DNA of 37,901 nt, from contig CAMOFI010000006.1 of the NCBI GenBank assembly GCA_946613135.1, forward strand, positions 1 to 37,901, read 5' to 3'. The notes below the pieces were generated by a model. The model was not told where the DNA came from, searched no databases, and saw only the letters and a list, made by a program, of their open reading frames with translations. Position 1 is the first letter of the stretch. Each line of letters opens with the position of its first letter. The DNA is from an uncultured Bacteroidales bacterium. GTDB lineage: Bacteria; Bacteroidota; Bacteroidia; Bacteroidales; P3. The position numbers were made by a program, and so were the translations under genes. Of this stretch, positions 1-8,387 are shown in pieces.

Positions 1-1
1 C

Positions 2-100
2 CACAGGAGCTTGTACCAGGCAAAACGCGAACGTTTCGCAAAGCGAGAGAAAAGAGAACTTGTTTGCTTTTCAGAGCCAAAGAAATGTCAACGAAGATAA
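2..100 (+). CDS. possible C-terminal tail of a gene entering from the left edge
   Basis: The second forward frame is open from the window edge to a TAA at 98-100 and would encode about 32 residues rich in Lys, Arg and Glu (ending ...SEPKKCQRR). If real it is the 3' end of a gene convergent with the S4-protein gene at 124-510. The composition fits a charged C-terminal tail, but 99 open bases are easily found by chance and the first forward frame is also open here. No family recognised. No ATG for a minus-strand gene lies in 1-123, so the S4 gene appears to be the last minus-strand gene in view. Confidence 0.25.
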   Translation, partial: HRSLYQAKRERFAKREKRELVCFSEPKKCQRR

Positions 101-107
101 TTAAAAG

Positions 108-124
108 TTTTTTTAGAGGTTGCC
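108..124. repeat. T-tract plus 15-nt dispersed repeat copy
   Basis: The string TTTTTAGAGGTTGCC at 110-124 is identical to 27798-27812 in another intergenic region. Here it abuts the stop codon of the S4-protein gene and is preceded by a T-rich run (108-114), so it may also contribute to transcription termination of a plus-strand transcript. The 15-base identity is seen directly; its meaning is not known. Confidence 0.5.
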
Positions 125-510
125 TACATGTATTTGAACTCTTCGATTTCGCGGCGGTCGCGCTTGGTAGGACGACCGGCACCGCGATCGCGATGTTCAA
201 ATCCATACTGGCGGGCCATCTGGATACGTTCGTATTCCTCGGGAGGTGTCAAGTCGGTGAGGTAGTTTTCCACCAACTTGGCACCTACGCGATTTGACAG
301 TAAAGCCTTGACCTGCACAGTACGATGCATTTGTTCGATGTTGAGCTCGTATATTTCGCCGACAGCAATTTCGTGCGACGGCTTGACGGGTTGGCCGTTG
401 AATTTGACACGCCCTGAACGGCATGCATCGGTGGCAATGCTGCGTGTCTTGTACAGACGAACAGCCCACAGGAATTTGTCAATGCGGATATCGCTATTAT
501 TGTCAGACAT
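124..510 (-). CDS. S4-domain RNA-binding protein, Hsp15/HslR-like
   Basis: A 128-residue protein. Residues 8-70 carry the S4 fold signature (RIDKFLWAVRLYKTRS..., then the NGQPVKPSHEIAVGE turn), the RNA-binding module also found in ribosomal protein S4 and Hsp15. The C-terminal third is strongly basic (GRPTKRDRREIEE), as in Hsp15, which in E. coli binds the 50S subunit carrying a stalled peptidyl-tRNA. The frame could open earlier at a TTG (534), which adds eight residues, but the ATG at 510 places the start just before the S4 domain and leaves a spacer after der. It follows der by 24 bp on the same strand, which suits a translation-related operon. The family is secure; the exact role in this lineage is inferred. 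Confidence 0.85.
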   Translation of the reverse strand: MSDNNSDIRIDKFLWAVRLYKTRSIATDACRSGRVKFNGQPVKPSHEIAVGEIYELNIEQMHRTVQVKALLSNRVGAKLVENYLTDLTPPEEYERIQMARQYGFEHRDRGAGRPTKRDRREIEEFKYM

Positions 511-534
511 ATCTCTTAGAATTTTGTCTTGCAA

Positions 535-1842
535 TTATTTTGCTCTGAAATAGATGTTTATTGGCACACCGTGGAAGTCCCAGAGCTCACGCATGCGGTT
601 TTCGACATAGCGACGGTATGGGTCGCGGACATATTGCGGCAGATTGCAGAAGAATACAAACTGGGGATAAGGCGTTGGCAATTGGGTTATGTATTTTATC
701 TTGATCCATTTGCCTTTTACGCTTGGCGGCGGGTTCTGCTCTTTGACGATGGGTAGCAGTGTGTCGTTGAGTTCGGATGTCGATATTTTCCGGCTTCGAG
801 CATTGTATACCTGCTGGGCAGTTTCAAGTACTTTGTGGATGCGTTGCTTATTGATAACCGACGTAAAGACAATGGGCACATCGTTGAACGGGGCAATCCT
901 TTCGCGAATAAGGTTTTCGAAATCCATGTGAGTGTTGTTGTCTTTTTCGATAAGGTCCCATTTGTTGACAACAATGACTACTCCCTTATGGTTTCGTTGT
1001 ATTAAGCCGAATATGTTGAGGTCCTGTTGCTCCAGGCCTTGTGATGCATCGAGCATAAGGATACACACATCGCTGCTTTCAATAGTGCGTACAGAACGCA
1101 GGACGGAATAGAATTCAAGGTCCTCGTTGACTTTTTGTTTTTTTCGCAAACCGGCTGTGTCGACAAAATTGAAGTCGAAGCCGAAAAGATTGTAATGTGT
1201 CAACAACGAGTCGCGTGTGGTTCCGGCAATGGGGGTGACGATGTTGCGCTGCTGTCCGGTTATTGCATTGATGAATGATGACTTACCCACATTGGGGCGT
1301 CCGACCACGGCAATGCGGGGCAAGCCGTCGTTGGTGTCAACCTCGCCTTCGTCGAAGTCGCTCACCACTGCATCGAGCAGGTCGCCCGTACCGGTACCTG
1401 TGATTCCGGCGATGGGATAGAGCTCGCCAAGTCCGAGAGCATAGAACTCTCCGATGGTTTCGTGACGGGCAGCAGTGTCGCACTTGTTGACAACAAGTAA
1501 TACTTTTTTTGTACAGCGCCGTAGCATGTCGGCCACATCTTCATCCATTGGCGTCAAGCCCTCTTTGGCGTCGACGAGGAAGAGTATCACATCAGCTTCT
1601 TCAATGGCAAGAGCGACCTGTTTGCGAATTTCCGTTTCGAACGCATCGTCGCCGCCCATGACATAGCCTCCGGTATCGATGACCGAAAAATGTTTGCCAT
1701 TCCAGTCGCTATGCCCGTATTGACGATCGCGGGTAACGCCTGCCGTTTCGTCGACTATGGCTTTACGTTCTTCGATAAGTCTGTTGAAAAGTGTTGATTT
1801 GCCGACATTAGGACGGCCTACTATTGCTACGATGTTGGACAT
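535..1842 (-). CDS. der: ribosome biogenesis GTPase Der (EngA)
   Basis: 435 residues, the normal length for Der. Two tandem G domains are visible: the first P-loop GRPNVGKST at residues 9-17 with DTGG (G3) and NKCD (G4), the second P-loop GRPNVGKSS near residue 180 with DTAG and NKWD. The last ~85 residues form the KH-like domain. Der is an essential GTPase in 50S subunit assembly and binds 23S rRNA. The ATG at 1842 directly precedes the first beta strand. The gene sits 17 bp downstream of a small lipoprotein gene and just upstream of the S4 gene, so the three are probably co-transcribed. Confidence 0.97.
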   Translation of the reverse strand: MSNIVAIVGRPNVGKSTLFNRLIEERKAIVDETAGVTRDRQYGHSDWNGKHFSVIDTGGYVMGGDDAFETEIRKQVALAIEEADVILFLVDAKEGLTPMDEDVADMLRRCTKKVLLVVNKCDTAARHETIGEFYALGLGELYPIAGITGTGTGDLLDAVVSDFDEGEVDTNDGLPRIAVVGRPNVGKSSFINAITGQQRNIVTPIAGTTRDSLLTHYNLFGFDFNFVDTAGLRKKQKVNEDLEFYSVLRSVRTIESSDVCILMLDASQGLEQQDLNIFGLIQRNHKGVVIVVNKWDLIEKDNNTHMDFENLIRERIAPFNDVPIVFTSVINKQRIHKVLETAQQVYNARSRKISTSELNDTLLPIVKEQNPPPSVKGKWIKIKYITQLPTPYPQFVFFCNLPQYVRDPYRRYVENRMRELWDFHGVPINIYFRAK

Positions 1843-1859
1843 TTTGCTGTTTGTTTTTT

Positions 1860-2231
1860 TTATTCGTCTACAGAAAGAAGTATTACTTCAGGGAGGTCTA
1901 ATTCGGAAATTCCGAAACAGTTGAGAGCGGCATAGCTCTCGGTGAAATAAGCGACTCCTTTGATGGTATCTCCCATGTGCAGGATACGTGTTGCTTTGTA
2001 ACCCATCACTGCATTGTTATAATTCGTTCCGGAAATGGTTATGGATTCACCTATGCTGTCAGGTTCAAACACATCGATAACATATCCTATCTGAGACGAC
2101 GAACACAGTTGGGAGCCTACGACGAGTCCAGTGAACTGAAACTCCTCGATGTCGCGGTTGCAGGCACCGAGGAGAATCGTTAAAACTGGAATAAGGATAA
2201 TTGAAAAAAATATTTTTTTACTGCAATTCAC
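1860..2231 (-). CDS. small putative lipoprotein
   Basis: 123 residues starting at a GTG (2229-2231); no ATG lies nearby that keeps the signal peptide. The N-terminus is basic then hydrophobic and ends in LLGAC, a good signal peptidase II site with Cys24, so the mature protein is a lipid-anchored envelope protein of about 100 residues. Residues after the Cys look beta-rich and acidic. I do not recognise a domain. The gene lies between the DUF5723 barrel gene (33 bp upstream) and der (17 bp downstream), apparently in one operon, but nothing ties it functionally to either. Confidence 0.75.
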   Translation of the reverse strand: MNCSKKIFFSIILIPVLTILLGACNRDIEEFQFTGLVVGSQLCSSSQIGYVIDVFEPDSIGESITISGTNYNNAVMGYKATRILHMGDTIKGVAYFTESYAALNCFGISELDLPEVILLSVDE

Positions 2232-2264
2232 TTGATTATATGTATTTGTAAGAGTTTTGCATCA

Positions 2265-3683
2265 TTATTTGGCAGAACTGCTTCCCAAAAAGAGGTTCAG
2301 GCCTAACGAAATGTTGAGTTGTTTGGCGTCGACAACATAGATATTTGATATGTAGTCGAGGAAAGTATACAGCTGAATGGCACGGAAAGGAGTGAGGGTG
2401 ATTCCGATTCCTGGATTGAACCAGTTCCAGTTGCCATTGCTTGTAAGCACTGATGCCGATGCCACCACTTCAATCCAGTCGCGGAAATTGGCGCGTGCAA
2501 GGACGGAGGTACGGCTATAGAAGCCCACATTTTTGGTCTTGAATACATCACCGACCTTTACGATGCCGCGCTCAAATTCACCATGGAAGAGAAGTCCGGC
2601 GCTAACACCCTGTGTGATATGGAACATGCCTCCGATATTGACTTTGGTAGGGATTGAGGTCCAATAGTCCCCTTCACCTTCGATGGTCTTGTATTCAGCA
2701 AGTGACTTGAGGGAGTCGATAAGCATATTTGTATAGGTAGAGTCGAGAGTGCCTCCATGCATTACAGAACTAACATCAACACCTGTAAATGTGAATGAGT
2801 TGTTCTCGTTGGCCGATACGATTTTTTTAACACCGTCTTTCCAATGGATGCCGGGACCAATGTCGAGGATGCTGGCCGAGACCTCAAAGAGGTCGGTGGC
2901 ATAACGGGCGCCAAGGTCGAAATTGAGGCCATAGTTTTTTGGCATATATGTGCGGACATGTGTGGTTGTCTGGTTGGTGTTGCTGTCAGTGCTTATATCA
3001 ACGAATGAGGTGTAGTTCATGTTGATGTCCATATTGGCTGTCATGGCCGAATAGTCGGGTTCGGTGCGAATGGTGAGCGACGAGCCTGCGTCCGACAAGT
3101 CGAGATAGCCAATAAGCAGTTTGGCTCTTGCTGCAACAGTGAGTTCATCATTGATGCGGAATCCAAAGCCTACGGCACCCTCGCCATACACACGAGCTGC
3201 CACAATGTTTCCGTCAAGAAGTTCGAGAGTATTGTCGCCAATATAGCCGGAGTTGCCTTCGCGAAGGAATGTTACTACTCCTGATGGCATGCCGAAACTG
3301 AAATCGACTTTGGCCTGAGTAGAGAATGTCAGAAAGAACTTGCCAAGATCAAGTCCGAATCCGACAGCGTTGATATTAGTACCAAAACGGAGCTTGTCGT
3401 CGCACAGCGTATCGAGTATGCTGTTGAGGTTGATGTTGGTCTGTTTAGCGGCAGTGTCGTATTGGAAAATGCTGCTGTAGGCGAGGGGGCTGGAAAGATT
3501 AAGGTTCATGCCGGGCAGCGACAGGTATGCGCGGGAACGGCTCGGGAAAAATGCCGGATTGGCGCTATTCATCAGCGGATTACGTGATGAGCCATACATA
3601 ATGTTGCTCTGAGCAGATACCGACAACGGCGCTGCAAGCAAAAACAGGGATGCTACAATTGCGAAAAAGCGATATGACTTCAT
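2265..3683 (-). CDS. DUF5723-type outer-membrane beta-barrel protein
   Basis: 472 residues with a signal peptide cut after SVSAQ (about residue 25). The mature protein starts with the NPAFFPSRSRAYLSLPG pattern typical of Bacteroidota barrel proteins of the PorV/DUF5723 group, then alternates amphipathic strands and ends in a hydrophobic strand (LGLNLFLGSSSAK). The family is predicted to sit in the outer membrane; its substrate is unknown. The start codon overlaps the end of the upstream lipoprotein gene by 4 bp (ATGA), which implies translational coupling and suggests the two products work together at the outer membrane. DUF5723 assignment is from recognition of the N-terminal pattern and length, not a search. 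Confidence 0.8.
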   Translation of the reverse strand: MKSYRFFAIVASLFLLAAPLSVSAQSNIMYGSSRNPLMNSANPAFFPSRSRAYLSLPGMNLNLSSPLAYSSIFQYDTAAKQTNINLNSILDTLCDDKLRFGTNINAVGFGLDLGKFFLTFSTQAKVDFSFGMPSGVVTFLREGNSGYIGDNTLELLDGNIVAARVYGEGAVGFGFRINDELTVAARAKLLIGYLDLSDAGSSLTIRTEPDYSAMTANMDINMNYTSFVDISTDSNTNQTTTHVRTYMPKNYGLNFDLGARYATDLFEVSASILDIGPGIHWKDGVKKIVSANENNSFTFTGVDVSSVMHGGTLDSTYTNMLIDSLKSLAEYKTIEGEGDYWTSIPTKVNIGGMFHITQGVSAGLLFHGEFERGIVKVGDVFKTKNVGFYSRTSVLARANFRDWIEVVASASVLTSNGNWNWFNPGIGITLTPFRAIQLYTFLDYISNIYVVDAKQLNISLGLNLFLGSSSAK

Positions 3684-4966
3684 TTCTCACCTCCTTCCTC
3701 ATTGTTGCCTTCGTTTTCTGAACCAACACCTATGTTAATGTCATAGGATGGTTTGAGCAACGCTGACAGTTTGATATTCAGTTTGTCGTCAGCTTTGATA
3801 GCCACGCGTTTGTTCAATTTGTTGTCTGTTGTGTTGAGCGATGCCTTAAGGCGTATTTTCTTGGTTTCCAATAGGTCTTCGAAAACCTGTTTGGTAACTA
3901 TGATTGTGTCAACAGTAGTAGAGGTTCCGTTTGAGACGTAGGGCACTGTACTGGTTACAGGTGCACCAGCAACAGTTGTGTTTATTATTTCACTTGTTTC
4001 CTGACCGGCAGCATTGACGAATTTGGCATTGACGCCTAATTCTAATGGAATGCCATTGTTGAGAGTCAAGAATATATATGAAGAGTCGATAACAAGGTCA
4101 TCGAGATGGAAAGAAGGTTCGAAGTCAATGTCGGTTTCATAGCTGAGATTGCTGATCTTTGTCGACACAGGGAAATCCACCTTGATGTTGGCGCTTATGT
4201 CGACGCCAGTGACACCTATCGAGTCGGCGATGAACTCGTTCTCAGACATTCCGCTGGAAAAAAAGGCGGACTCGAATGCGATGTTCATACGAGCACCGTA
4301 TCGTATTTCGATGGGGCGTTTGTTGATGGCATTGCTGATGTCAGCATTGTCGAAGAGTTTGATGTTCTGACCGTTGATGAGGCTGTCGATAGGGATGGAG
4401 TCTGTCAGCAGCGCTACATCGTATACATTATTGTCTTTGCCTACTACGCTGATATGAAGCGAGTCGTAGTAAACATGGACATGATAGGTTTCGAGAGCTT
4501 GAATTGCCTCCTGGTTGGCTTGTGCCTTAATAAAGGCATCAATGTTGAGTTTCAGGCTGTCAACTTCTATATCAGCATTTTCCAGAAATTCGATATTTTT
4601 AAATAAATCGATGGCAACTGAGCCGTTGATGCGGTTACGCGCCGTATGGACAATGTCTGAACTTTTTGGAGAGGAATGTCCTTTTTTCGAATTGTTAAAG
4701 TTGATGTGCCATGTTGAAGACGTGTCGTATGCGATGGTGACAATGCCGTCTTCGTTCACTTCCATGCGTGCATAAGAGATCTGTACCATGTTCAGGATGT
4801 CGTAGATGGTGACAGAACCAGACGCAACCGGAACGGCAAGGGAGGGGCTCACATTTCCTTGAAACACCATAGGGTGTTTAAGAGCCTCGAAATCATTAAA
4901 CCCGTCTTTCAGACAGGAGGTCATGAGAATTGAGGCAAATACAAATAGCAATGCTTTTCTTTTCAT
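3680..4966 (-). CDS. large putative lipoprotein paired with the DUF5723 barrel
   Basis: 428 residues. The N-terminus (MKRKALLFVFASILMTSC) is a lipoprotein signal with Cys18. After it comes a PSLAVPVASGSVTIYDIL stretch resembling Bacteroidota envelope lipoproteins that precede barrel proteins. The rest is rich in beta strands and Asp/Ser/Asn with several similar segments (for example the DID / NIDAFIK / VDISANIKVDF patches), and the tail is Gly/Glu-rich. No catalytic motif was seen. It is the first gene of the minus-strand operon, overlaps the barrel gene by 4 bp and is preceded by a good minus-strand promoter at 5033-5065. Function unknown; a periplasmic or surface partner of the barrel is my inference. 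Confidence 0.8.
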   Translation of the reverse strand: MKRKALLFVFASILMTSCLKDGFNDFEALKHPMVFQGNVSPSLAVPVASGSVTIYDILNMVQISYARMEVNEDGIVTIAYDTSSTWHINFNNSKKGHSSPKSSDIVHTARNRINGSVAIDLFKNIEFLENADIEVDSLKLNIDAFIKAQANQEAIQALETYHVHVYYDSLHISVVGKDNNVYDVALLTDSIPIDSLINGQNIKLFDNADISNAINKRPIEIRYGARMNIAFESAFFSSGMSENEFIADSIGVTGVDISANIKVDFPVSTKISNLSYETDIDFEPSFHLDDLVIDSSYIFLTLNNGIPLELGVNAKFVNAAGQETSEIINTTVAGAPVTSTVPYVSNGTSTTVDTIIVTKQVFEDLLETKKIRLKASLNTTDNKLNKRVAIKADDKLNIKLSALLKPSYDINIGVGSENEGNNEEGGEK

Positions 4967-5032
4967 GATTTGTAAGTATTTGTCGTAAATAAATTTTATG
5001 GATTCAATATTTAAACTTATTAATTAATTTTG

Positions 5033-5065
5033 CAAAAATACAAAAAGTTTGTCAATCTACTCAAA
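5033..5065 (-). promoter_or_regulatory. Bacteroidota-type promoter for the lipoprotein-DUF5723-der operon
   Basis: Read on the minus strand, TTTG (5065-5062) is followed after 21 bp by TATTTTTG (5040-5033), matching the -33 TTTG and -7 TAnnTTTG elements of the primary sigma factor in Bacteroidota. The first codon of the lipoprotein gene is 67 bp further on. The element interleaves with the divergent plus-strand promoter. Confidence 0.6.
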
Positions 5066-5078
5066 TTTTGTAATTTTG
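5048..5078 (+). promoter_or_regulatory. Bacteroidota-type promoter for the DUF4199-GT2 block
   Basis: TTTG at 5048-5051 and TAATTTTG at 5071-5078, 19 bp apart, match the -33/-7 consensus. The ATG at 5097 follows an A-rich leader, the usual translation context in this phylum. A second TAATTTTG at 5025-5032 has no TTTG at the right distance. Confidence 0.65.
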
Positions 5079-5096
5079 CAAAACAAAAAAAAAATA

Positions 5097-5645
5097 ATGA
5101 AATTCTTAAGGCGATATCAATCAGAAATATATGGCGAATATCGCAAGGCATATCTGCGAGACGGTGCAATGTCGGGTCTGATAATCGGAGTAGCAGTTTT
5201 GTTCTGTAAACTGATATATTATCCGATTTTTGCCCCCGAGAATTATGTCACTGACCTGGTTTTACTCGCATGCACTCTCTTTTTTGCCTATCGATACAGG
5301 TCTCGCCTTGAGAACAACAAAGTCTATTTTAAAGAACTGATGCTATATGGATTAGGACTGGGAGTGGTCGCTGCAGTCGTGTATGGCCTTTTTCTTCTGC
5401 TGTACGGAGGGGTGATTGACAAGGATTTTGCTGCCCGTTGTCTGGAGCATTTTATACACGGAGAACAGAACGGAGCGGGAACCGAAGAGGAAAAGGCGGC
5501 TACCATTGCCGTGATGAGGACATACAAACTGCACACATGGGCATTCATTGGTTTTTTCAGAACTGCTGTAATGTCTATCATGACTGCTTTTGTAGCAGCA
5601 TTGGTTTTCAGGACAGAGAAAAACAAACCTGTAATAAAGAATTGA
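5097..5645 (+). CDS. DUF4199 family membrane protein
   Basis: 182 residues from the ATG at 5097. A longer reading from a TTG at 5049 is unlikely because it would place the start inside the promoter. Four hydrophobic segments are visible, roughly residues 24-45, 52-70, 86-108 and 148-170, with an acidic, Glu-rich loop between the third and fourth. This is the usual plan of DUF4199, a Bacteroidota inner-membrane family of unknown function that is often encoded directly before a GT2 glycosyltransferase, as here (32 bp apart). Co-occurrence suggests a shared task in envelope glycan or lipid modification, but that is inference. Confidence 0.8.
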   Translation: MKFLRRYQSEIYGEYRKAYLRDGAMSGLIIGVAVLFCKLIYYPIFAPENYVTDLVLLACTLFFAYRYRSRLENNKVYFKELMLYGLGLGVVAAVVYGLFLLLYGGVIDKDFAARCLEHFIHGEQNGAGTEEEKAATIAVMRTYKLHTWAFIGFFRTAVMSIMTAFVAALVFRTEKNKPVIKN

Positions 5646-5677
5646 AATACAAAAACAAATAATAAAACTAAAAAGTG

Positions 5678-6613
5678 ATGGATATTAGCATTGTAGTACC
5701 ATTATATAATGAAGATGAATCATTGCCTCATTTGGCAGAATGGATTGACCGCGTAATGAAAGAACATGGGTTCAGCTATGAAGTAATCATGGTCGATGAC
5801 GGAAGCAAGGACAATTCATGGAATGTTATCGAAGAGCTTCGGGCAAAAAATCCGTGCTATAAGGGAGTAAAATTCCGTAGGAACTATGGGAAATCTGCTG
5901 CTTTGAATGTCGGATTCGGACGGGCCGAAGGCGACGTTGTCATCACCATGGATGCCGACCTCCAAGACAGCCCCGATGAGGTTCCGGAGCTGTATAGAAT
6001 GATAAAGGAGGACGGATATGACCTCGTTTCAGGCTGGAAGAAAAAAAGATATGATTCGAAAATCGCAAAAAACATACCTTCAAAGTTCTTCAATTGGACA
6101 ACAAGGAAAATGTCCGGCATCAAATTGCACGACTTCAATTGCGGGCTCAAGGCATATAAGCACGACGTAGTCAAATCCATAGAGGTGTACGGCGAAATGC
6201 ACAGGTATATCCCTGTTATAGCCAAATGGGCCGGTTTTAGTAAGATAGGCGAGAAAGTGGTTCAACACAGGAAACGTGAATATGGAGTCACAAAATTTGG
6301 GCTGAACCGTTTTGTGAACGGCTACCTTGATCTGATGTCCATCATGTTTATGTCGAAATTCGGCAAGCAGCCAATGCATTTTTTCGGTCTTGTAGGCTCC
6401 ATGTCGTTTCTGCTGGGATTCATAGCTCTCGTCGTAGTCTGCATCCTCAGGCTTTGCGGCCGGATAGCCCTTACCAACAGCGTGTGGTTTTATATGTCGA
6501 TGCTGTTTGTAGTCATCGGAGCCATGCTGTTTTTGGCTGGATTCCTTGGCGAACTGATATGCCGTAATTCATCGACAAGGAACAGTTATCTGATAGAAAA
6601 AGAGTTGAACTAA
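5678..6613 (+). CDS. GT2 family glycosyltransferase, dolichol/undecaprenyl-phosphate sugar transferase type
   Basis: 311 residues. The N-terminal ~225 residues are a GT-A fold of the DPM1/ArnC/GtrB kind: ISIVVPLYNEDESL at the start, VDDGS near residue 40, the metal-binding MDADLQD near residue 90, and RRNYGKSAALNVGF between. The C-terminus has two transmembrane helices (about residues 235-260 and 273-297). Such enzymes transfer a sugar from a nucleotide sugar to a polyprenyl phosphate at the inner membrane. A GTG at 5675 directly precedes the ATG at 5678; I take the ATG. It follows the DUF4199 gene and precedes a HAD phosphatase gene by 21 bp, so an operon is likely. Donor sugar not determinable. 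Confidence 0.9.
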   Translation: MDISIVVPLYNEDESLPHLAEWIDRVMKEHGFSYEVIMVDDGSKDNSWNVIEELRAKNPCYKGVKFRRNYGKSAALNVGFGRAEGDVVITMDADLQDSPDEVPELYRMIKEDGYDLVSGWKKKRYDSKIAKNIPSKFFNWTTRKMSGIKLHDFNCGLKAYKHDVVKSIEVYGEMHRYIPVIAKWAGFSKIGEKVVQHRKREYGVTKFGLNRFVNGYLDLMSIMFMSKFGKQPMHFFGLVGSMSFLLGFIALVVVCILRLCGRIALTNSVWFYMSMLFVVIGAMLFLAGFLGELICRNSSTRNSYLIEKELN

Positions 6614-6634
6614 AACATCAGGAGCCGTATTATC

Positions 6635-7183
6635 ATGATTTCTTTATTCCTTGACAGGGACGGGGTGATAAATGAGAGAATTATGGACGGATATGTAACA
6701 CGTCCCGAGGATTTCAGGCTTATAGATGGGGTGTTAGAGGCAATAGCATTGTTTTCCAAGCGATTCGACTATATCTTCATGGTTACCAACCAGCAAGGAA
6801 TAGGGAAAGGACTGATGACAGAACAGGATCTCGAAAGAATACATGCTCGTTTCATGCAGCAGGTAGAGAATAACGGAGGAAGGATTGACAAAATATATTT
6901 CTGTCCGGCTTTGAAATCGGAGCATTCGTTTATGCGCAAACCATCGATAGGCATGGCTTTGCGTGCCAGGCAGGAATTCACAGGTGTGTCGCTGCACCGT
7001 TCTGTCATGGTAGGAGACACGGCCTCGGATATGCTGTTCGGGCGTAGGGCTGGTATGAAGACAGTCCTTGTCGGTGACGAACCTGACATTGCAACCACTA
7101 AGCCTCACCTCGTTGACTTCTACTATAAAGATTTGTATACTTATGCTTTGAACATTGATTCTTCTATTAAAACTTTAAATTGA
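6635..7183 (+). CDS. HAD-IIIA phosphatase, GmhB/HisB-N-like
   Basis: 182 residues with all four HAD motifs: DRDG at 7-10 (nucleophile Asp7, acid/base Asp9), VTNQQG near 50-55, RKP at 101-103 and VGDTASDM near 130. Family members such as GmhB dephosphorylate D-glycero-D-manno-heptose 1,7-bisphosphate in LPS heptose synthesis. GmhB of E. coli has a zinc loop with Cys-x-His and two further Cys; here the equivalent stretch (90-100) keeps one Cys and is short, so the zinc site looks lost and the substrate could differ. A good AGGAG lies 11 bp before the ATG. It sits between a glycosyltransferase and a peptidase-like gene. Confidence 0.85.
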   Translation: MISLFLDRDGVINERIMDGYVTRPEDFRLIDGVLEAIALFSKRFDYIFMVTNQQGIGKGLMTEQDLERIHARFMQQVENNGGRIDKIYFCPALKSEHSFMRKPSIGMALRARQEFTGVSLHRSVMVGDTASDMLFGRRAGMKTVLVGDEPDIATTKPHLVDFYYKDLYTYALNIDSSIKTLN

Positions 7184-7206
7184 TTATTCTTTGAGGAAGT
7201 AGGATT

Positions 7207-8295
7207 ATGATGTATAGAGACGACAGTAAGAAACCCGCACGAGAAGTCAGGCGTCGAGGCTACAGGACTTCAAAAAAGGGGGTATTGTTTGTTGCTGTCG
7301 TATGCATAGCTGCAGTGTCGATAATGCTGTTTTCCTTTGCAGGCTCGCATCATGATGAGGTTGAATTTGAACATGGCATTTCATCCCCAACGACCAATGA
7401 CGACCAGTCGTTAGTGTACAGGAAAAGGATCAAAAGGGAAGTCATACCGCATGTGGACTTCCGAGGACTGAATCTCAGGGAATTGTTCAATGATTCGAAC
7501 TATGTCCATTTGTCCGCGGCAAGAGCCAATGGCATCGATCCCGACAAGCTTAAAGACCCGTCGGAAAGCGAGGAACTTGTCCAAATCTTCAGTTCAGACC
7601 TATACAGGGTGGATTCCATGTACCATTCCACCCCGTACCTTGTGCCCGAGGCTGTATTGCTTCTGAATTACATCGCTGAACGGTTCGAATCTTTAATGGA
7701 CGAACATTATTCAAAACACGGCAAGTACAAGATCATAGTGACCAGTGCACTGAGAACCGAGCAAAGCGAACGTCACCTCAGACGGGTCAACAGAAATGCC
7801 ACAGACACCTCGTGCCATATCTACGGTACGACATTCGACATTTCCGCCCAAAGATACGAACATGTGGCCAGCGGACACGACACGGTGGTTGACATGTGCA
7901 AACAGATGCTGGCCTTGGCCCTGTATGAAATAAAATATGAGGGCTTGTGTTTTGTGAAATATGAGCGCGGATCGTGTTTCCATATCACATTGCGCACCAC
8001 TCAATATGAAGGCAGCCAGGCATCTGAGGAATTGAGCTATGTTTGTCCTGGATCACCGGTATATCAGCATACAAAATCGCCGGCGAGACCCAAGGCAAGG
8101 AAAAATGTTGCCACCAAACATAATACTATTTCTAACAACACAAAACGAACTCCAAAACATAACAATGCCAGCAACAAGAAAACGGAAACAAAAGCAAATT
8201 CAAAAAAGAAAGAGAGCATAGCGATTCGGCAACCGAACAACAACATTACGGAACGTGAACGCTTGTCGCTCGAACAGATAGAGAGACGATACTGA
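7207..8295 (+). CDS. DUF5715 protein, M15-like (VanY-type) peptidase fold
   Basis: 362 residues. A basic N-terminus and one transmembrane helix (about 26-47) anchor it with the rest in the periplasm. Residues 170-265 look like a D,D-carboxypeptidase/M15 domain: VTSALRTEQSE, then SCHIYGTTFDI with candidate zinc ligands His204 and Asp211, and a later CFHI with His259. This is the DUF5715 pattern of Bacteroidota. Residues ~285-350 are a low-complexity Lys/Asn/Thr tail that could bind cell wall or DNA-like polyanions. Cleavage of peptidoglycan stem peptides is the likely activity; not proven for the family. The frame has ATGATG at its start. An AGGA lies just upstream. Confidence 0.8.
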   Translation: MMYRDDSKKPAREVRRRGYRTSKKGVLFVAVVCIAAVSIMLFSFAGSHHDEVEFEHGISSPTTNDDQSLVYRKRIKREVIPHVDFRGLNLRELFNDSNYVHLSAARANGIDPDKLKDPSESEELVQIFSSDLYRVDSMYHSTPYLVPEAVLLLNYIAERFESLMDEHYSKHGKYKIIVTSALRTEQSERHLRRVNRNATDTSCHIYGTTFDISAQRYEHVASGHDTVVDMCKQMLALALYEIKYEGLCFVKYERGSCFHITLRTTQYEGSQASEELSYVCPGSPVYQHTKSPARPKARKNVATKHNTISNNTKRTPKHNNASNKKTETKANSKKKESIAIRQPNNNITERERLSLEQIERRY

Positions 8296-8387
8296 TTTAT
8301 GCACATCATATTGATTATGATTGCCAAATATAATACAACAATCACTTCTGATTAATTGATTTAAAAACTAATATAACATCTATTGAT

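Noticed and set aside
64-297. 77-residue plus-strand frame crossing the end of the S4-protein gene
   Set aside because: It mostly lies opposite the S4-domain coding region, has no motif, and runs through the repeat/T-tract; not supported.
4106-4606. 166-residue plus-strand frame opposite the large lipoprotein
   Set aside because: The minus strand carries a lipoprotein with a good signal peptide and coupled downstream gene; the plus frame has no features of its own.
5025-5032. Second TAATTTTG on the plus strand before the DUF4199 gene
   Set aside because: No TTTG at 19-21 bp upstream; probably a chance match in AT-rich DNA or a weak extra start, so not listed as a promoter.
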